In this document: in pieces, positions 19,954 to 28,787 of the stretch
Layout of the letters: each line of letters begins with the position of its first letter
Position numbering within the stretch: the stretch's first letter is position 1
NCBI RefSeq assembly: GCF_900167055.1
Contig: NZ_FUXP01000011.1
Span: 28,981 to 92,980 of the forward strand
Direction of reading: 5' to 3'
DNA: 64,000 nt
Source of the DNA: Lysobacter spongiicola DSM 21749
GTDB lineage: Bacteria; Pseudomonadota; Gammaproteobacteria; Xanthomonadales; Xanthomonadaceae
Made by a program: the position numbers and the translations under genes
Notes under the pieces: generated by a model
Seen by the model: only the letters and a program-made list of their open reading frames with translations
Told to the model about the DNA's origin: nothing
Database searches by the model: none

Positions 19954-20030
19954 TGTAGGAGCGGCTTCAGCCGCGGCTACCGGGCCCCAGGGGATCAGGC
20001 GCGGCTACCGGGCCCCAGGGGATCAGGCGC
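19954..20030. repeat. Half REP (type G) running into a 28-base tandem duplication
   Basis: The left arm TGTAGGAGCGGCTTCAGCCG is present, but the right arm is missing. Instead a 28-base unit (beginning CGCGGCTACCGGGCC) occurs twice, at 19972-19999 and 20000-20027, and a third copy starts. The second unit covers the stop codon of the glycosyltransferase gene on the minus strand. Confidence 0.8.
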
Positions 20031-21054
20031 GGCTGCGCCAACGGGCACGGACTGCGGCAATCGGGAAGCGCAGCCATATGGCGAGGAATACCGCCGTGGC
20101 GACCCAGGCCCCGCGGCGCTGCGCTTCGAACTTTCGGAAGTAGCGCCAAAGTCCGCGGTGCTTGTGCCATTCGACGAACAGCGGCCGGGAGCGGCTGGAC
20201 ACGCCTCGCACGTGCACGACCCGCACCCGGTTGGCCACGGCGATGTTCGCGCCTGCCTGCGTGGCGCGCCGGCAGAGGTCGAGATCCTCGGCGTGGAGGC
20301 GATAGCCTTCGTCGAAGCCTTCGATCCGTTCGAACAACGGACGGGGCATGAACATCAGTGCGCCGGAGATGGCCTCGACCGGCTGCAGTTCCACGCGGTC
20401 ATCGGCGGGAATCGCCATGCCGGTACGCGCGTCACCGCCCACGCGGCCCACACGCCCGGCGATGGCGCCCAGCATGGCGCCGAAATCGGGATGTCGGCGA
20501 CGCGCCGCCGGATCCCGCACGCCGTCCTCCCCCACCAGGTCCGCGCCCAGCAGGAAATCGCCGGTGTCACCCGCCAACGTCCGCAACCGCGAGAGCGTGT
20601 CGGCGTCGACCAGGCAATCCGGATTCACGAAGGCCAGCCAACGGCAATCCGCGGCGGTCACCGCTACGTCGGTCGCCCCCTGGTTGCAGGCGACCGCAAA
20701 ACCCGGGTTGTCGGGGTTGCCGATGAAGCGCACGCGCGGATCGGCGCTGGCATGCCGGTGGAGGATCTCCAGGCTGCCGTCGTTGGACTGGTTGTCCACC
20801 ACCCGGATCGCGCCCATGCCGGTCGCCGCCCGCAGCCGCAGCAGACACGCATCCAGCGTCGATGCACTCTGGTGGCTGACCACCACCGCCGCGATCGCCC
20901 CGAGGTCATCGGCGGCGACGTGCTGCCGGCAGTCGTCCGATGGGCTGCCGTTCGGCCGATTGCCGCTCGGCCGGGCCTGGTTTTGCTGGTGCTGGTTTTG
21001 CTGGTGCTGGTTTTGCTGGTGCTGGTTTTGCTGGTGCTTGTCCTGCCGGGTCAT
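20023..21054 (-). CDS. Family 2 glycosyltransferase with N-terminal HQQNQ repeats
   Basis: A 343-residue GT-A-fold enzyme. After a low-complexity N terminus the domain begins around residue 52 (LGAIAAVVVSHQSASTLDACL), with the nucleotide-sugar motifs VVDNQSNDGS, GNPDNPGFAVACNQGA and the metal-binding region FVNPDCLVDADTL. A second acidic site EGFDEGYRLHAEDLDLCRR is typical of rhamnosyl- and related transferases. A hydrophobic helix near the C terminus (ATAVFLAIWLRFPI) may tether it to the membrane. Residues about 7-26 are four copies of a Gln/His/Asn pentapeptide encoded by a 15-base repeat. It overlaps the upstream glycosyltransferase-like gene (ATGA). Acceptor and donor are unknown. Confidence 0.85.
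   Translation of the reverse strand: MTRQDKHQQNQHQQNQHQQNQHQQNQARPSGNRPNGSPSDDCRQHVAADDLGAIAAVVVSHQSASTLDACLLRLRAATGMGAIRVVDNQSNDGSLEILHRHASADPRVRFIGNPDNPGFAVACNQGATDVAVTAADCRWLAFVNPDCLVDADTLSRLRTLAGDTGDFLLGADLVGEDGVRDPAARRRHPDFGAMLGAIAGRVGRVGGDARTGMAIPADDRVELQPVEAISGALMFMPRPLFERIEGFDEGYRLHAEDLDLCRRATQAGANIAVANRVRVVHVRGVSSRSRPLFVEWHKHRGLWRYFRKFEAQRRGAWVATAVFLAIWLRFPIAAVRARWRSRA
20977..21036 (-). repeat. Four perfect copies of a 15-base repeat inside a glycosyltransferase gene
   Basis: The plus-strand unit CTGGTTTTGCTGGTG occurs four times head to tail without a mismatch. The unit is a multiple of three, so copy-number change would lengthen or shorten the Gln/His/Asn stretch without breaking the frame. 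Exact identity of all four copies points to recent expansion by slippage. Confidence 0.95.
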
Positions 21055-21941
21055 GGCGCCGCCCCGCCAGGACGATCCGTGCCGTTTCGCGGACCCGGTT
21101 CCGGCTCGTCCGGGAACAGTTCCGCCTGCGGCTCCGGCGGACCGGTGGTCGCCAGAAGCTCGGAGAGCCGATCACGCGCGGCACCGAGCGGATCGCGCAT
21201 CAGGAAGCCGGCGACGCGGGCGTGCCAGTCCGGCCAGCGCACGGCCAGCCGTTCACCGTCGCCCTCGAATGCACTGCCTTCGCCACGCCGGACGACGAAA
21301 GCCGATTCGCACAGCGCATTGCGCCAGCCCAGCCCGGACAGCCGCAATGACAGGTCGATCAGCGCGGCATACCAGGAACCATAGCTGGCAGCGTCCAGCC
21401 CCTTGGCACGCAGGCGGGCGCTACCGCGCAACAGCACTGCGTGGGCCACGGCGGCGGGCAACTCGGGGTACGACAGGGGCATGCGCGCAGCGGCGCGAGC
21501 CAGCCGCTCGACGTCTTCGGGCGGGGCATTGATCTCCCCGATGCGCGGCCAGGCGACGGCTTCTCCTGCATTGCTCCAGGGGGTGGCCGTCGCAATCGCA
21601 CCGTCAGCGGCCAGGCAGGCCGACAGGCGGACCAGCCACCCCGGCAGCGGCACCGAATCGCATGCGAGCACCGCCACGTCGGCATCGCCACAGGCGGCAA
21701 GCACCTCGTCCAGGTGCGCGACCTCGCCAATGCTGCGTTGCCGCCGGGTGTAGTCGGCCTGCAACGGAGTCCGGGCCATCCAGCGCTCGATGATGGCGAA
21801 CCCACGCGGGCCGGCCTGGCCGTCGTCGGCCAGCCAGACACGCGTCCCTGCCGGCGTGGACGCGTCCAGCGCCGCCAAGCATGCGTCCAGCGCCTCGTCG
21901 TCCGCACCCACCGGCACCACCACGATCGGCCGCTCAGCCAT
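21051..21941 (-). CDS. Glycosyltransferase-like protein
   Basis: A 296-residue protein resembling a family 2 glycosyltransferase. It opens with a Rossmann-like strand (IVVVPVGADDEALDACLAAL), has WLADDGQAGPRG where the first nucleotide-binding aspartates belong, and VAVLACDSVPLPGWLVRL in place of the DXD region. The match is weaker than for the gene behind it, so an altered or non-catalytic role is possible. The start at 21941 has AGGAG five bases upstream; a GTG at 21947 is less likely. It lies 36 bases after gspD, and its stop overlaps the next gene, so both may be co-transcribed with the secretion operon. Confidence 0.65.
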   Translation of the reverse strand: MAERPIVVVPVGADDEALDACLAALDASTPAGTRVWLADDGQAGPRGFAIIERWMARTPLQADYTRRQRSIGEVAHLDEVLAACGDADVAVLACDSVPLPGWLVRLSACLAADGAIATATPWSNAGEAVAWPRIGEINAPPEDVERLARAAARMPLSYPELPAAVAHAVLLRGSARLRAKGLDAASYGSWYAALIDLSLRLSGLGWRNALCESAFVVRRGEGSAFEGDGERLAVRWPDWHARVAGFLMRDPLGAARDRLSELLATTGPPEPQAELFPDEPEPGPRNGTDRPGGAAP

Positions 21942-21977
21942 GACCACTCCTGCCCCCCATGCCAGGCGTTGCCACGT

Positions 21978-24260
21978 CTAGGGCTGGCGGTTGAGCGGCT
22001 CCAGCGCGCGGAAGCGGCGGCCGTATTCGTCGGTCAGGTCCCGCGCTTCCATCGGGTTGCGCACGATGGTCGGGGTCAGCAACACGATGGTTTCCTCGCG
22101 GCGGGTGCTCGATCGCTGGGTACCGAACAGGCCGCCGATGACCGGGATCCTGCTCAGGCCAGGGAAACCGGAAGAGCCGCGCGTCACCGAATCGCGGATC
22201 AGGCCGGCAAGCATGACCGTCTCGCCGCTCTGGATCGCCGCCTCGGTCTTGAGCTTGCGGGTATCGATGCGCACGTTGCCGAAGCGGTCCGGCTCGCCGC
22301 CCGGCGCACTCACTTCCTGCACCACGTCCAGGAACACCATGCCGTCCTGGGTCACGCGCGGGCGCACCTTCAGGATCACGCCGGTGTCCAGGTACTGCAC
22401 CTGGCTGTAGCTGGTGTCGTTGCCGATGCCGGGATTGACGGTGACCGACGACACCGGAATCCGGCTGCCGACGTTGAAGGTCGCCTCGGCGTTGTTGCGC
22501 ACCACCACCGAAGGGGTCTGCAGCATGTTGACGTCGGTCACCTCGTCCAGCGCGCTGATCACCGCTGCGGCATTGCGACCGAGGAAAGTCCAGGCCAAGC
22601 CAGCCGGGTCGCCGGCGGCCGACTGGACGCTGCCTGCGATGGTGCTCCAGGTATCGCGGTCCACCGCGTTCGGCAGCCCGGCGTCGGTTACCGCGCGCTC
22701 GAAGAACCAGTTGACGCCGTACTCCAGTGCGCCGCCCAGTTGCACTTCGACCACCTGCGCCTCGATGTGCACCTGCATCGGCATCACGTCGAGCTGCTCG
22801 ATCACGTCCATGATCGACTGCCAGGCACGCGGGCTGGACCGCACCAGCAGCGCATTGGTTTCCTCGACCGCCGAGACGCCGACCCGGTCGCCTTCGATCT
22901 CGAGGCTGACGCTTGCGTTGCCGCTCTCCGCGGCACCCAGCGTCATCTCGCCACCCGAGCCGGCGCTGCCGCCGCTGCTGCTGGAACCCCCTGCGCCCTT
23001 GCCACCGATGCTGGCGGTGCTCTCGCCATCGCGCCCCGACTCGATCTCCACCGAATCCAGACCCGGCATGAGCGAGGGCGAACGGTCGCCCTCGTCGCTG
23101 CCACGACCCGCGGAGCCACCGAACACCTCCGACAGTCGATCGGCCAGATCACGCGCCTTGATGTACTTGAGCTGGTAGGAATACAGCCGCACGCCATCGC
23201 CGGCGCCGTCGATGCGCCCGAGCCATTGTTCGATGTCGTCGAGGTAGTCGGCCTGGGTGGTGATCACCATCACCGCGTTGGCGCCCTCCAGCGGCATGAA
23301 GCGGAACATGCCGGCCACGGGCGATTCGCTGGTTTCACCGAAGACCTTCTCCAGGTCCGCGACCACGCGCGTCGCCTTGCCCGACTGCAGCGGATAGACA
23401 CCCACGGACATGCCGGACAGCCAGTCCACGTCGAACACCTCGATGGTGCGCAGGTAGTTCTGCAACTCCGCGCGGGTGCCGCCGACACTGATCACGTTGC
23501 GCGACGGATCCACCCCAACGATCGCGTTCGGACGGGCGTAGGGCTCCAGGATCTTCTCCATCTCCGTCGCCGAGACGTAGCGCAGTGGGACCGTGCGCAC
23601 CTCGAATCCCCGGGCATTGCTGGCGCTGCCGGTGCGCGGGGCGACGTTGCCGCCCAGGGCCTGGTCGGCGGGGACGATGTTGTAGCGGCCATCGGCGTAG
23701 ATCATGCGGGCGTTGTTCCAGCCCAGCACCTGGTCGAGCAGGCTGATCGCCTCGGCCGGGCTCACCGGCTTGGGCGTGGCCAGGGTGACGGTGCCCTGCA
23801 CGCCCGGTGCGATGACGTAGTTCTGGCCGAGCATGTCGCCCAGGATCGCCTTGGCCACCGCATGCAGGGACTCGCCCTCGAAGTTGAAGCTCGCTTCGCC
23901 GGTGGTGCCGCCCAGTCCGGGCGGCGGCGCACTGGCTGCGGCGCGATTGATGACCTGGCCGGTGCCACGGCGGACCTGCGGGCGCGGACCGGCATCGTCC
24001 TGCAAGGGCTGCGTCGCAACGCCGTCGACCACTGTCACCGCGCCCTCAGTGCCTTCGGTCTGCATGCGCACGCCGGCAGAACCGGCCTGGCCGGCAGGAT
24101 TGAAGGCACCCTCCCGTCGGATGTCGGGCTTGGGCGTACTGGCGCAGGCGGCCAGCATGCCGGCCATCGCACCTGCAAGCAGCAGGCGCGCGAGGTGGCG
24201 GCGACGGGCGGCCGCGGGGGCGGCGCCGCTCGGGGTCGGGAGCGAGGGGCGTTGCTTCAT
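21978..24260 (-). CDS. gspD: Type II secretion outer-membrane secretin GspD (XpsD)
   Basis: The 760-residue secretin forms the multimeric outer-membrane gate of the type II system. A signal region with lipobox LAAC (Cys39) marks it as a lipoprotein, as in XpsD of Xanthomonas. N-terminal N0-N3 domains follow (FNFEGESLHAVAKAILGDML is N0-like). A Gly/Ser-rich loop (GGKGAGGSSSSGG) lies in the N3 region. The C-terminal secretin domain shows NVGSRIPVSS and the GLIRD...PGLSRIPVIGGLFG signature. It is the last secretion gene of the operon, as in Xanthomonas, rather than near the front as in Escherichia. Confidence 0.96.
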   Translation of the reverse strand: MKQRPSLPTPSGAAPAAARRRHLARLLLAGAMAGMLAACASTPKPDIRREGAFNPAGQAGSAGVRMQTEGTEGAVTVVDGVATQPLQDDAGPRPQVRRGTGQVINRAAASAPPPGLGGTTGEASFNFEGESLHAVAKAILGDMLGQNYVIAPGVQGTVTLATPKPVSPAEAISLLDQVLGWNNARMIYADGRYNIVPADQALGGNVAPRTGSASNARGFEVRTVPLRYVSATEMEKILEPYARPNAIVGVDPSRNVISVGGTRAELQNYLRTIEVFDVDWLSGMSVGVYPLQSGKATRVVADLEKVFGETSESPVAGMFRFMPLEGANAVMVITTQADYLDDIEQWLGRIDGAGDGVRLYSYQLKYIKARDLADRLSEVFGGSAGRGSDEGDRSPSLMPGLDSVEIESGRDGESTASIGGKGAGGSSSSGGSAGSGGEMTLGAAESGNASVSLEIEGDRVGVSAVEETNALLVRSSPRAWQSIMDVIEQLDVMPMQVHIEAQVVEVQLGGALEYGVNWFFERAVTDAGLPNAVDRDTWSTIAGSVQSAAGDPAGLAWTFLGRNAAAVISALDEVTDVNMLQTPSVVVRNNAEATFNVGSRIPVSSVTVNPGIGNDTSYSQVQYLDTGVILKVRPRVTQDGMVFLDVVQEVSAPGGEPDRFGNVRIDTRKLKTEAAIQSGETVMLAGLIRDSVTRGSSGFPGLSRIPVIGGLFGTQRSSTRREETIVLLTPTIVRNPMEARDLTDEYGRRFRALEPLNRQP

Positions 24261-24270
24261 TCCATACACT

Positions 24271-25071
24271 CTATCGGCTGTTGGCCGGCGGTGGGGGTGG
24301 CGGCTCCCCGCGCAGCTGGGCGCGGCGGGCCTGGATCCGGCGGCGGATTTCTTCCATCTGCTCCGCCTTGGGTGGCGGCGGGGGCGGATCGGCGCGCTGT
24401 TCCGGCTCGGCGGCATCGCGGGCCGTGGCTGGAGAGCCGGTTTCATCGCGAACGGGCGCGGGTGTCGCCGACTCCGCCGCGGCGGGCTGTCCACCACCTG
24501 AAGCCGCGCGGCCATCGCGCCTCTGTGCACCGGCATCGGCCGACTGCTGCGGTGTCGGCGCGGCGCCGCCCTCGCCGTCGAACACGCGCAGCACCAGGTT
24601 GCGCTGGCCTTCGGGACCTTCGAATACCGCGCTTCGCGGGCTGATGCCGATCAACCGCCAAGCCGGATGCGACTCCGGCGCCTGGTCGAGCCGGACCCGG
24701 ACGGACTCGCTGCCGTCGGGCGGCTGGATGATCGCCAGCTTGGTGCCAGGCGTGATGAGCACGCTGGTCAGGACGTAATCGAAGGCGGTATCGTCGGCCT
24801 GCTCACCCTCTCCCTGCAGGAAGAATGGCTGCGGCTGGCGGTCCGGCGAGAACAACGGACGCGCGGCGATTTCGGCGAACTGGTCCAGCGGGCCGAGCCG
24901 GGAGGCGGATGCCGGCGCCGCGGCCGGAAGCGGCTTCAGCAACGACGGATCGTCGGGCAGCGGCTCGATCCGCCCGCCCATGCCGGCGGCTGCCAGCAGC
25001 CAGGCCAGCAGCGCCCAGCCCGCCACGCCCGCGAGCAGCCAGGTCGGAGCCCCCGCGTTTTCAAGGCGCAT
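24271..25071 (-). CDS. gspN: Type II secretion protein GspN/XpsN-type
   Basis: A 266-residue inner-membrane protein with one transmembrane helix (about 12-28, LLAGVAGWALLAWLLAAAG) and a periplasmic domain containing ARPLFSPDRQPQ, a motif shared with GspC-type homology regions. The C-terminal third is Pro/Ala/Gln-rich and charged and likely disordered. In Xanthomonas XpsN bridges the inner-membrane XpsL-XpsM pair to the secretin XpsD, replacing GspC; position between gspM and gspD supports the same role here. Start 25071 was taken because MRLENAG directly precedes the helix; it overlaps gspM by 11 bases. Confidence 0.8.
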   Translation of the reverse strand: MRLENAGAPTWLLAGVAGWALLAWLLAAAGMGGRIEPLPDDPSLLKPLPAAAPASASRLGPLDQFAEIAARPLFSPDRQPQPFFLQGEGEQADDTAFDYVLTSVLITPGTKLAIIQPPDGSESVRVRLDQAPESHPAWRLIGISPRSAVFEGPEGQRNLVLRVFDGEGGAAPTPQQSADAGAQRRDGRAASGGGQPAAAESATPAPVRDETGSPATARDAAEPEQRADPPPPPPKAEQMEEIRRRIQARRAQLRGEPPPPPPANSR

Positions 25072-25690
25072 CGGCGGCCTCCGTACGGGTGGGCAGGTAG
25101 CCATAAAGGTCGAAGGAGACATCGAGCCCGCCGTTGCCGGTGGGCGCTTCCCGGCCAGGGCTGAAGTACATGCGCTGGGCGAGGATGTTGAGGTTGTCCA
25201 CGAACAGCCGCGGCGCGCCGCTCTCCAGCGAGTGCAGCACGCTGGCGAGCTCCGGGGTGCCGCAGCGCAGGCGGACCTGCACCACCACCCGTGTGAACTG
25301 TTCGCGGCTGCTCGGGTCGAGCGGCGACCGGTTGGTGATGGCGCAGCTGCGGTTGCCGGGGCTGGCCTGCCCGACCACCGTCTCGAGCCGCTGGATCAGG
25401 CTGGCGGTCGCGAGCTCGGGGTTCGCCTCTGGCAGGAATCCGGGGCGCTCGGCCTGGGTGGCGCGCACCTGCTCCAGCCGTTGGCTGACCGCGGGAGCCT
25501 GTTGCAATTGCATGCGTAGCCGCAACTCGCGCTCCTGCAATGCCTCCACCCGCTCACCGGCCTCGAGCATCGGCACCGTCCACCACGGATGTACCAGCAC
25601 GGCATAGGCGAGCAACAGCAGGGCCAGCAGCAGCCCCAGTGCCAGCCAGCGGTCCCGCGAAGTCACCGCTTCAGGCGCCCGGGTCGTCAT
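25061..25690 (-). CDS. gspM: Type II secretion protein GspM (XpsM)
   Basis: A 209-residue bitopic protein of the inner-membrane platform. A single transmembrane helix (WLALGLLLALLLLAYAVLV) is followed by a coiled-coil-prone stretch (ALQERELRLRMQLQQAP) and a ferredoxin-like periplasmic domain. GspM binds GspL and stabilises it. The start at 25690 overlaps gspL by 20 bases, and the stop overlaps gspN. Sequence conservation in this family is low, so the call depends strongly on position. Confidence 0.85.
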   Translation of the reverse strand: MTTRAPEAVTSRDRWLALGLLLALLLLAYAVLVHPWWTVPMLEAGERVEALQERELRLRMQLQQAPAVSQRLEQVRATQAERPGFLPEANPELATASLIQRLETVVGQASPGNRSCAITNRSPLDPSSREQFTRVVVQVRLRCGTPELASVLHSLESGAPRLFVDNLNILAQRMYFSPGREAPTGNGGLDVSFDLYGYLPTRTEAADAP

Positions 25691-26861
25691 TGTCGACCTC
25701 CGGTCCGGGTTTGGCGGCAGCCGGGACTGGCGCAAGGCTGGCGGTCAGGGTGAAGCGGTCACGCCCGCTGGAGGGGTCCGGCTGCAGCGCGCCGGCCAAC
25801 GCCGGCGACCGCCACAGCTCCGCCCCCTGCAGGCGTCCGATCAACCCGGCGGCCTCGCCGCTCAGGCCGATCAGCATGAGCTGGCGGTCGTCGAGCGAAA
25901 TCTTCTCCAGATAGGTGCCGTCGGGGATGCGCCGAGTGAGTTCGTCGATGACTTCGGTAGCCGCCGGCCGTTGCGCCCGGGCGTTGTCGAGGAACGCCTG
26001 CCCGGCGATCAGGGTCGCCAGCTCCTGGCGTTGCGCACTGGCCTGTCGCCCGGCCCGGGCCTGCGTTGCGATCTCCTGCTCGAAGCGCTCGGCAGCAGCG
26101 CGCCGGTTGTCCAGCAACTGCCACATGCACGCCCCGACGCCAGCCAGCGCGACCGTCGCCAGCACCAGGTTCCAGCGCATCCACGGGTCGCGGGTGCGGC
26201 TGCGCCGGGCCGCGGGAAGCAGGTTGACCCCGAGCGGCATCCCGTCGGCAGCGGCGACATCGACCCCCGCCAGGGTGGGCGCGATCCGGCCGACGCGCTC
26301 CAGTTGGGGCTCCAGCACCTGCCGGGGCACCGCCACCAGTTCGGCATCGAGCTGGCCGTCGTTGTCGCGCCGTGCCAGCACGCGCGCATCGAAGGCGACA
26401 TCGCCGGCGGTGAACGGCGTCTGGCGATCGATTTCGAAGCCGACCACGTCGCGCAGCCGGTCGCCGGCCGCGGCGGGCAGGCTGATGCGGCGGCGCAGGC
26501 TGTGGGCAGGCGCCAGCAGCAGCCACCGGGGCAGCTCGGACAGCCGGGCATCCAGAAGTGACGCCAGCGGGTCCGCGGGAAGGGGAGCGGCGGCGGCATC
26601 GTCGATGGCGTTGCCCGCGGCGAGCGGGACCACCGCGAGGTCACGCAATTCGCCTTCCTGCTGCAGGCGCAGGTGGACGGTGTCGCCATCGACCTGCAAC
26701 AACAGCCTGCCGCGCCCGATGCCCAGCAGGCGCCGCCAGCCGCGCGGCAACAAGGACGCAAGCGAGCGACCCCACCAGGACAGGAAGTCGCCCGTCCGCG
26801 GGACGAGCCGCGCACCGATACGTCCCGGACGCGCGCCCGGGCTGGACCCCAACAGACTCAT
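25671..26861 (-). CDS. gspL: Type II secretion protein GspL (XpsL)
   Basis: A 396-residue protein linking the cytoplasmic ATPase to the periplasm. The N-terminal cytoplasmic part has an actin/ASKHA-like layout (LLLQVDGDTVHLRL, then VVGFEIDRQTPF and VAVPRQVLEPQL), the region that binds GspE. One transmembrane helix near residue 230 (LVLATVALAGVGACMWQLL) is followed by a PilN-like periplasmic domain with a coiled coil and the strand YLEKISLDDRQLMLIGLSG. Its stop lies inside gspM and its start overlaps gspK. Confidence 0.9.
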   Translation of the reverse strand: MSLLGSSPGARPGRIGARLVPRTGDFLSWWGRSLASLLPRGWRRLLGIGRGRLLLQVDGDTVHLRLQQEGELRDLAVVPLAAGNAIDDAAAAPLPADPLASLLDARLSELPRWLLLAPAHSLRRRISLPAAAGDRLRDVVGFEIDRQTPFTAGDVAFDARVLARRDNDGQLDAELVAVPRQVLEPQLERVGRIAPTLAGVDVAAADGMPLGVNLLPAARRSRTRDPWMRWNLVLATVALAGVGACMWQLLDNRRAAAERFEQEIATQARAGRQASAQRQELATLIAGQAFLDNARAQRPAATEVIDELTRRIPDGTYLEKISLDDRQLMLIGLSGEAAGLIGRLQGAELWRSPALAGALQPDPSSGRDRFTLTASLAPVPAAAKPGPEVDNDDPGA

Positions 26862-27727
26862 CGTGGTGAAGCTCCCTCCTCCCAGTGCAACGCGGAGTAC
26901 GCCATCCCGGAACCGGCGAAGCCGCCCGCGCGCACCACGGCCCTCAACATCGACTGGCGACCATCAGCCAGCCGAGCGTGGCTGTCGATACTATACGTAC
27001 CGCTGTGGCTCGCACCCTGAACCCCCGCACCGGTGGCGTCTTCGCGTCCACGCTGCTCGACCAGCGCCGCGCCATCCAGGCCGATGGCGTCCAGCACCGG
27101 GGCGGATGCGAAGGCCGGCTGCGGTCGCGGCAGCTTGCTGTGCACGGTGACGTGCGGCGCCACCAGGGCGTAGATCTCCGGGGTGAAGCCGAGCACCTGT
27201 TCCAGTTCGGCAATGCCTTCGAACGGCGCATCCTTGGCCCCGTACGGGCGACCCGCCGAGGCATAGTCGGCATCCTCGGCGCCGCCGGCAGCCTGGGTCA
27301 GCGGGTCGGTGTCGCGCCAGTCGACCACCGCCGCCGCCAACCGCGCCGCTTCCACCTGCTCGATGCCGACGGCGCGGAACAGTTCACCCAGCAGGCCCGG
27401 GTCCGCCTCGTTGAGGTCGACCTTGCCGCTCTCGTCGACGATGCGCACCTCGACCGTGGCACCGTTGTACTGCCATTGGTAGGGCCGCCCGTCGGGCTGC
27501 CAACGCGCCTGCGGGTCGGGCAACTGGAGCTGGGACACCGCGTATTCGAGCCCGGCGCGCGCGGCGTTGTCGGCCATCACGCCGCGCACCAGCACCAGGC
27601 CCTGCAGCCGCTCGATCCGCGCAACCATGGCGAAACCACCCACCAGCGCGGTGAGCAGCACGATCAGCCACAGCACCAGCAGCAGCGCCGCGCCTCGATG
27701 CCGCTTGCGCACCTGGGTGCCTTTCAT
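26858..27727 (-). CDS. gspK: Type II secretion minor pseudopilin GspK
   Basis: A 289-residue minor pseudopilin that caps the pseudopilus with GspI and GspJ. The prepilin leader ends RHRG-AALLLVLW; as usual for GspK the Glu at +5 is absent. The large globular domain contains the SAM-like helical insert (DLNEADPGLLGELFRAVGIE) found in GspK. The start at 27727 gives a short basic leader and overlaps gspJ (ATGA). The family is normally about 300 residues, so this is full length. Confidence 0.93.
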   Translation of the reverse strand: MKGTQVRKRHRGAALLLVLWLIVLLTALVGGFAMVARIERLQGLVLVRGVMADNAARAGLEYAVSQLQLPDPQARWQPDGRPYQWQYNGATVEVRIVDESGKVDLNEADPGLLGELFRAVGIEQVEAARLAAAVVDWRDTDPLTQAAGGAEDADYASAGRPYGAKDAPFEGIAELEQVLGFTPEIYALVAPHVTVHSKLPRPQPAFASAPVLDAIGLDGAALVEQRGREDATGAGVQGASHSGTYSIDSHARLADGRQSMLRAVVRAGGFAGSGMAYSALHWEEGASPR

Positions 27728-28362
27728 CGCAGCCCCCCCATGCCCGGCGGCGCACCCGCGCCCTGCGGCAGCGCCACCACCAAGGGCGGCCATTCACGGC
27801 CGTCGACGTCGGCGAAGGTCACCTCGACCAGCATCGGCAACTGGTCGGCCTGCACCCACTCGTCCTGCCATTCGCCGAGCTCGCGTTCCGGAGTAAGCCC
27901 GCGATAGCGGAACCTGGCGAACTCCAGTCCTTCGACCAGCGGTTCGGGGGGGCGGGCATCACTGTCTTCCACGGTTTCCCCCGCCAGCACCATCGACAGC
28001 CCCAGCACCATGCGCACGCCCTCGCCGTGCCGCTCCACCTGCAGGTCATGCAGGTAGGGGCCGCCCTGGCCGAGGTAGTTCGGCAGGTCGGCGACGAAGC
28101 GCACCCGGTCCGCGCTGCCGACGAAGCGCTGCGGTACGAGGTTGACCTGCTCGGTCTCGTAGGCGAGTGGGCGGGCGGCAGCGAGACGCTTGCGCAGGAA
28201 GCCCTCCACCGCGCGCATGCGCTCGCCCCGTGTCGCCATCGCCTCGCCGCGGGTAGCGGTCTGGCTGGCGGCCGACAGGGTCGCGAACGCCAACGCCAGC
28301 CCGGCCGAAAGCAGCACCGTGGCCAGCAGCACTTCGATCAGGGTGAACCCGCGCGGCTTCAT
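27724..28362 (-). CDS. gspJ: Type II secretion minor pseudopilin GspJ
   Basis: A 212-residue pseudopilin with leader MKPRG, cleavage before FTLIEVLLA (Glu at +5) and a hydrophobic N-terminal helix. The C-terminal domain contains FARFRYRG and the PMLVEVTF strand typical of GspJ. It overlaps gspK downstream and gspI upstream by four bases each, showing tight translational coupling. Confidence 0.93.
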   Translation of the reverse strand: MKPRGFTLIEVLLATVLLSAGLALAFATLSAASQTATRGEAMATRGERMRAVEGFLRKRLAAARPLAYETEQVNLVPQRFVGSADRVRFVADLPNYLGQGGPYLHDLQVERHGEGVRMVLGLSMVLAGETVEDSDARPPEPLVEGLEFARFRYRGLTPERELGEWQDEWVQADQLPMLVEVTFADVDGREWPPLVVALPQGAGAPPGMGGLR

Positions 28363-28787
28363 CGCGGCAGCCCCTGCATGTCGGCGGGTGCCAATCGCAA
28401 CGACCGCAACTGCAGGCGCTCGCGCGGACCACCGTCGCCCCAGGTCACGTCCAGCGCCACCTCGTACAGTGAGTCGCCCGCCGGCTGGAGCGGCGCATCC
28501 ACGCGAGCCGGGTCGCGCCAGGGCGCCACCTGCAGGGTCCAGCGATAGCGCCCGTCTTCGAACTCGCCAGTGCTCTGGCCCGGGCTCAGCGGCTCGCCGA
28601 CGCCGACGGTGGCGATCAGTGACTGCGCGTGCAGTGCCGCCACGCCCGCATCGCCGGCCCAGCGCACCTGCCGCGTCGCGCCCGACAGCGTGCCCAGCAG
28701 CAGCGTGAGCGCCAACGCCAGCAGGGCGAACGCGACGATCACCTCGATCAGCGAATAGCCGCGTTGGGCGTGGCGCAGCGGCTTCAT
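28359..28787 (-). CDS. gspI: Type II secretion minor pseudopilin GspI
   Basis: A 142-residue pseudopilin. Leader MKPLRHAQRG is cut before YSLIEVIVAFALL. The remaining domain is a small alpha/beta unit with the RYRWTLQV strand. GspI starts the tip complex with GspJ and GspK. The start at 28787 is the only one that keeps the leader short; the frame is open further upstream without pilin features. Confidence 0.92.
   Translation of the reverse strand: MKPLRHAQRGYSLIEVIVAFALLALALTLLLGTLSGATRQVRWAGDAGVAALHAQSLIATVGVGEPLSPGQSTGEFEDGRYRWTLQVAPWRDPARVDAPLQPAGDSLYEVALDVTWGDGGPRERLQLRSLRLAPADMQGLPR

Noticed and set aside
21441..24644. A plus-strand open frame of 1067 codons opposite gspD and its neighbour
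   Set aside because: It mirrors gspD codon positions and shows no recognisable motif or start site.
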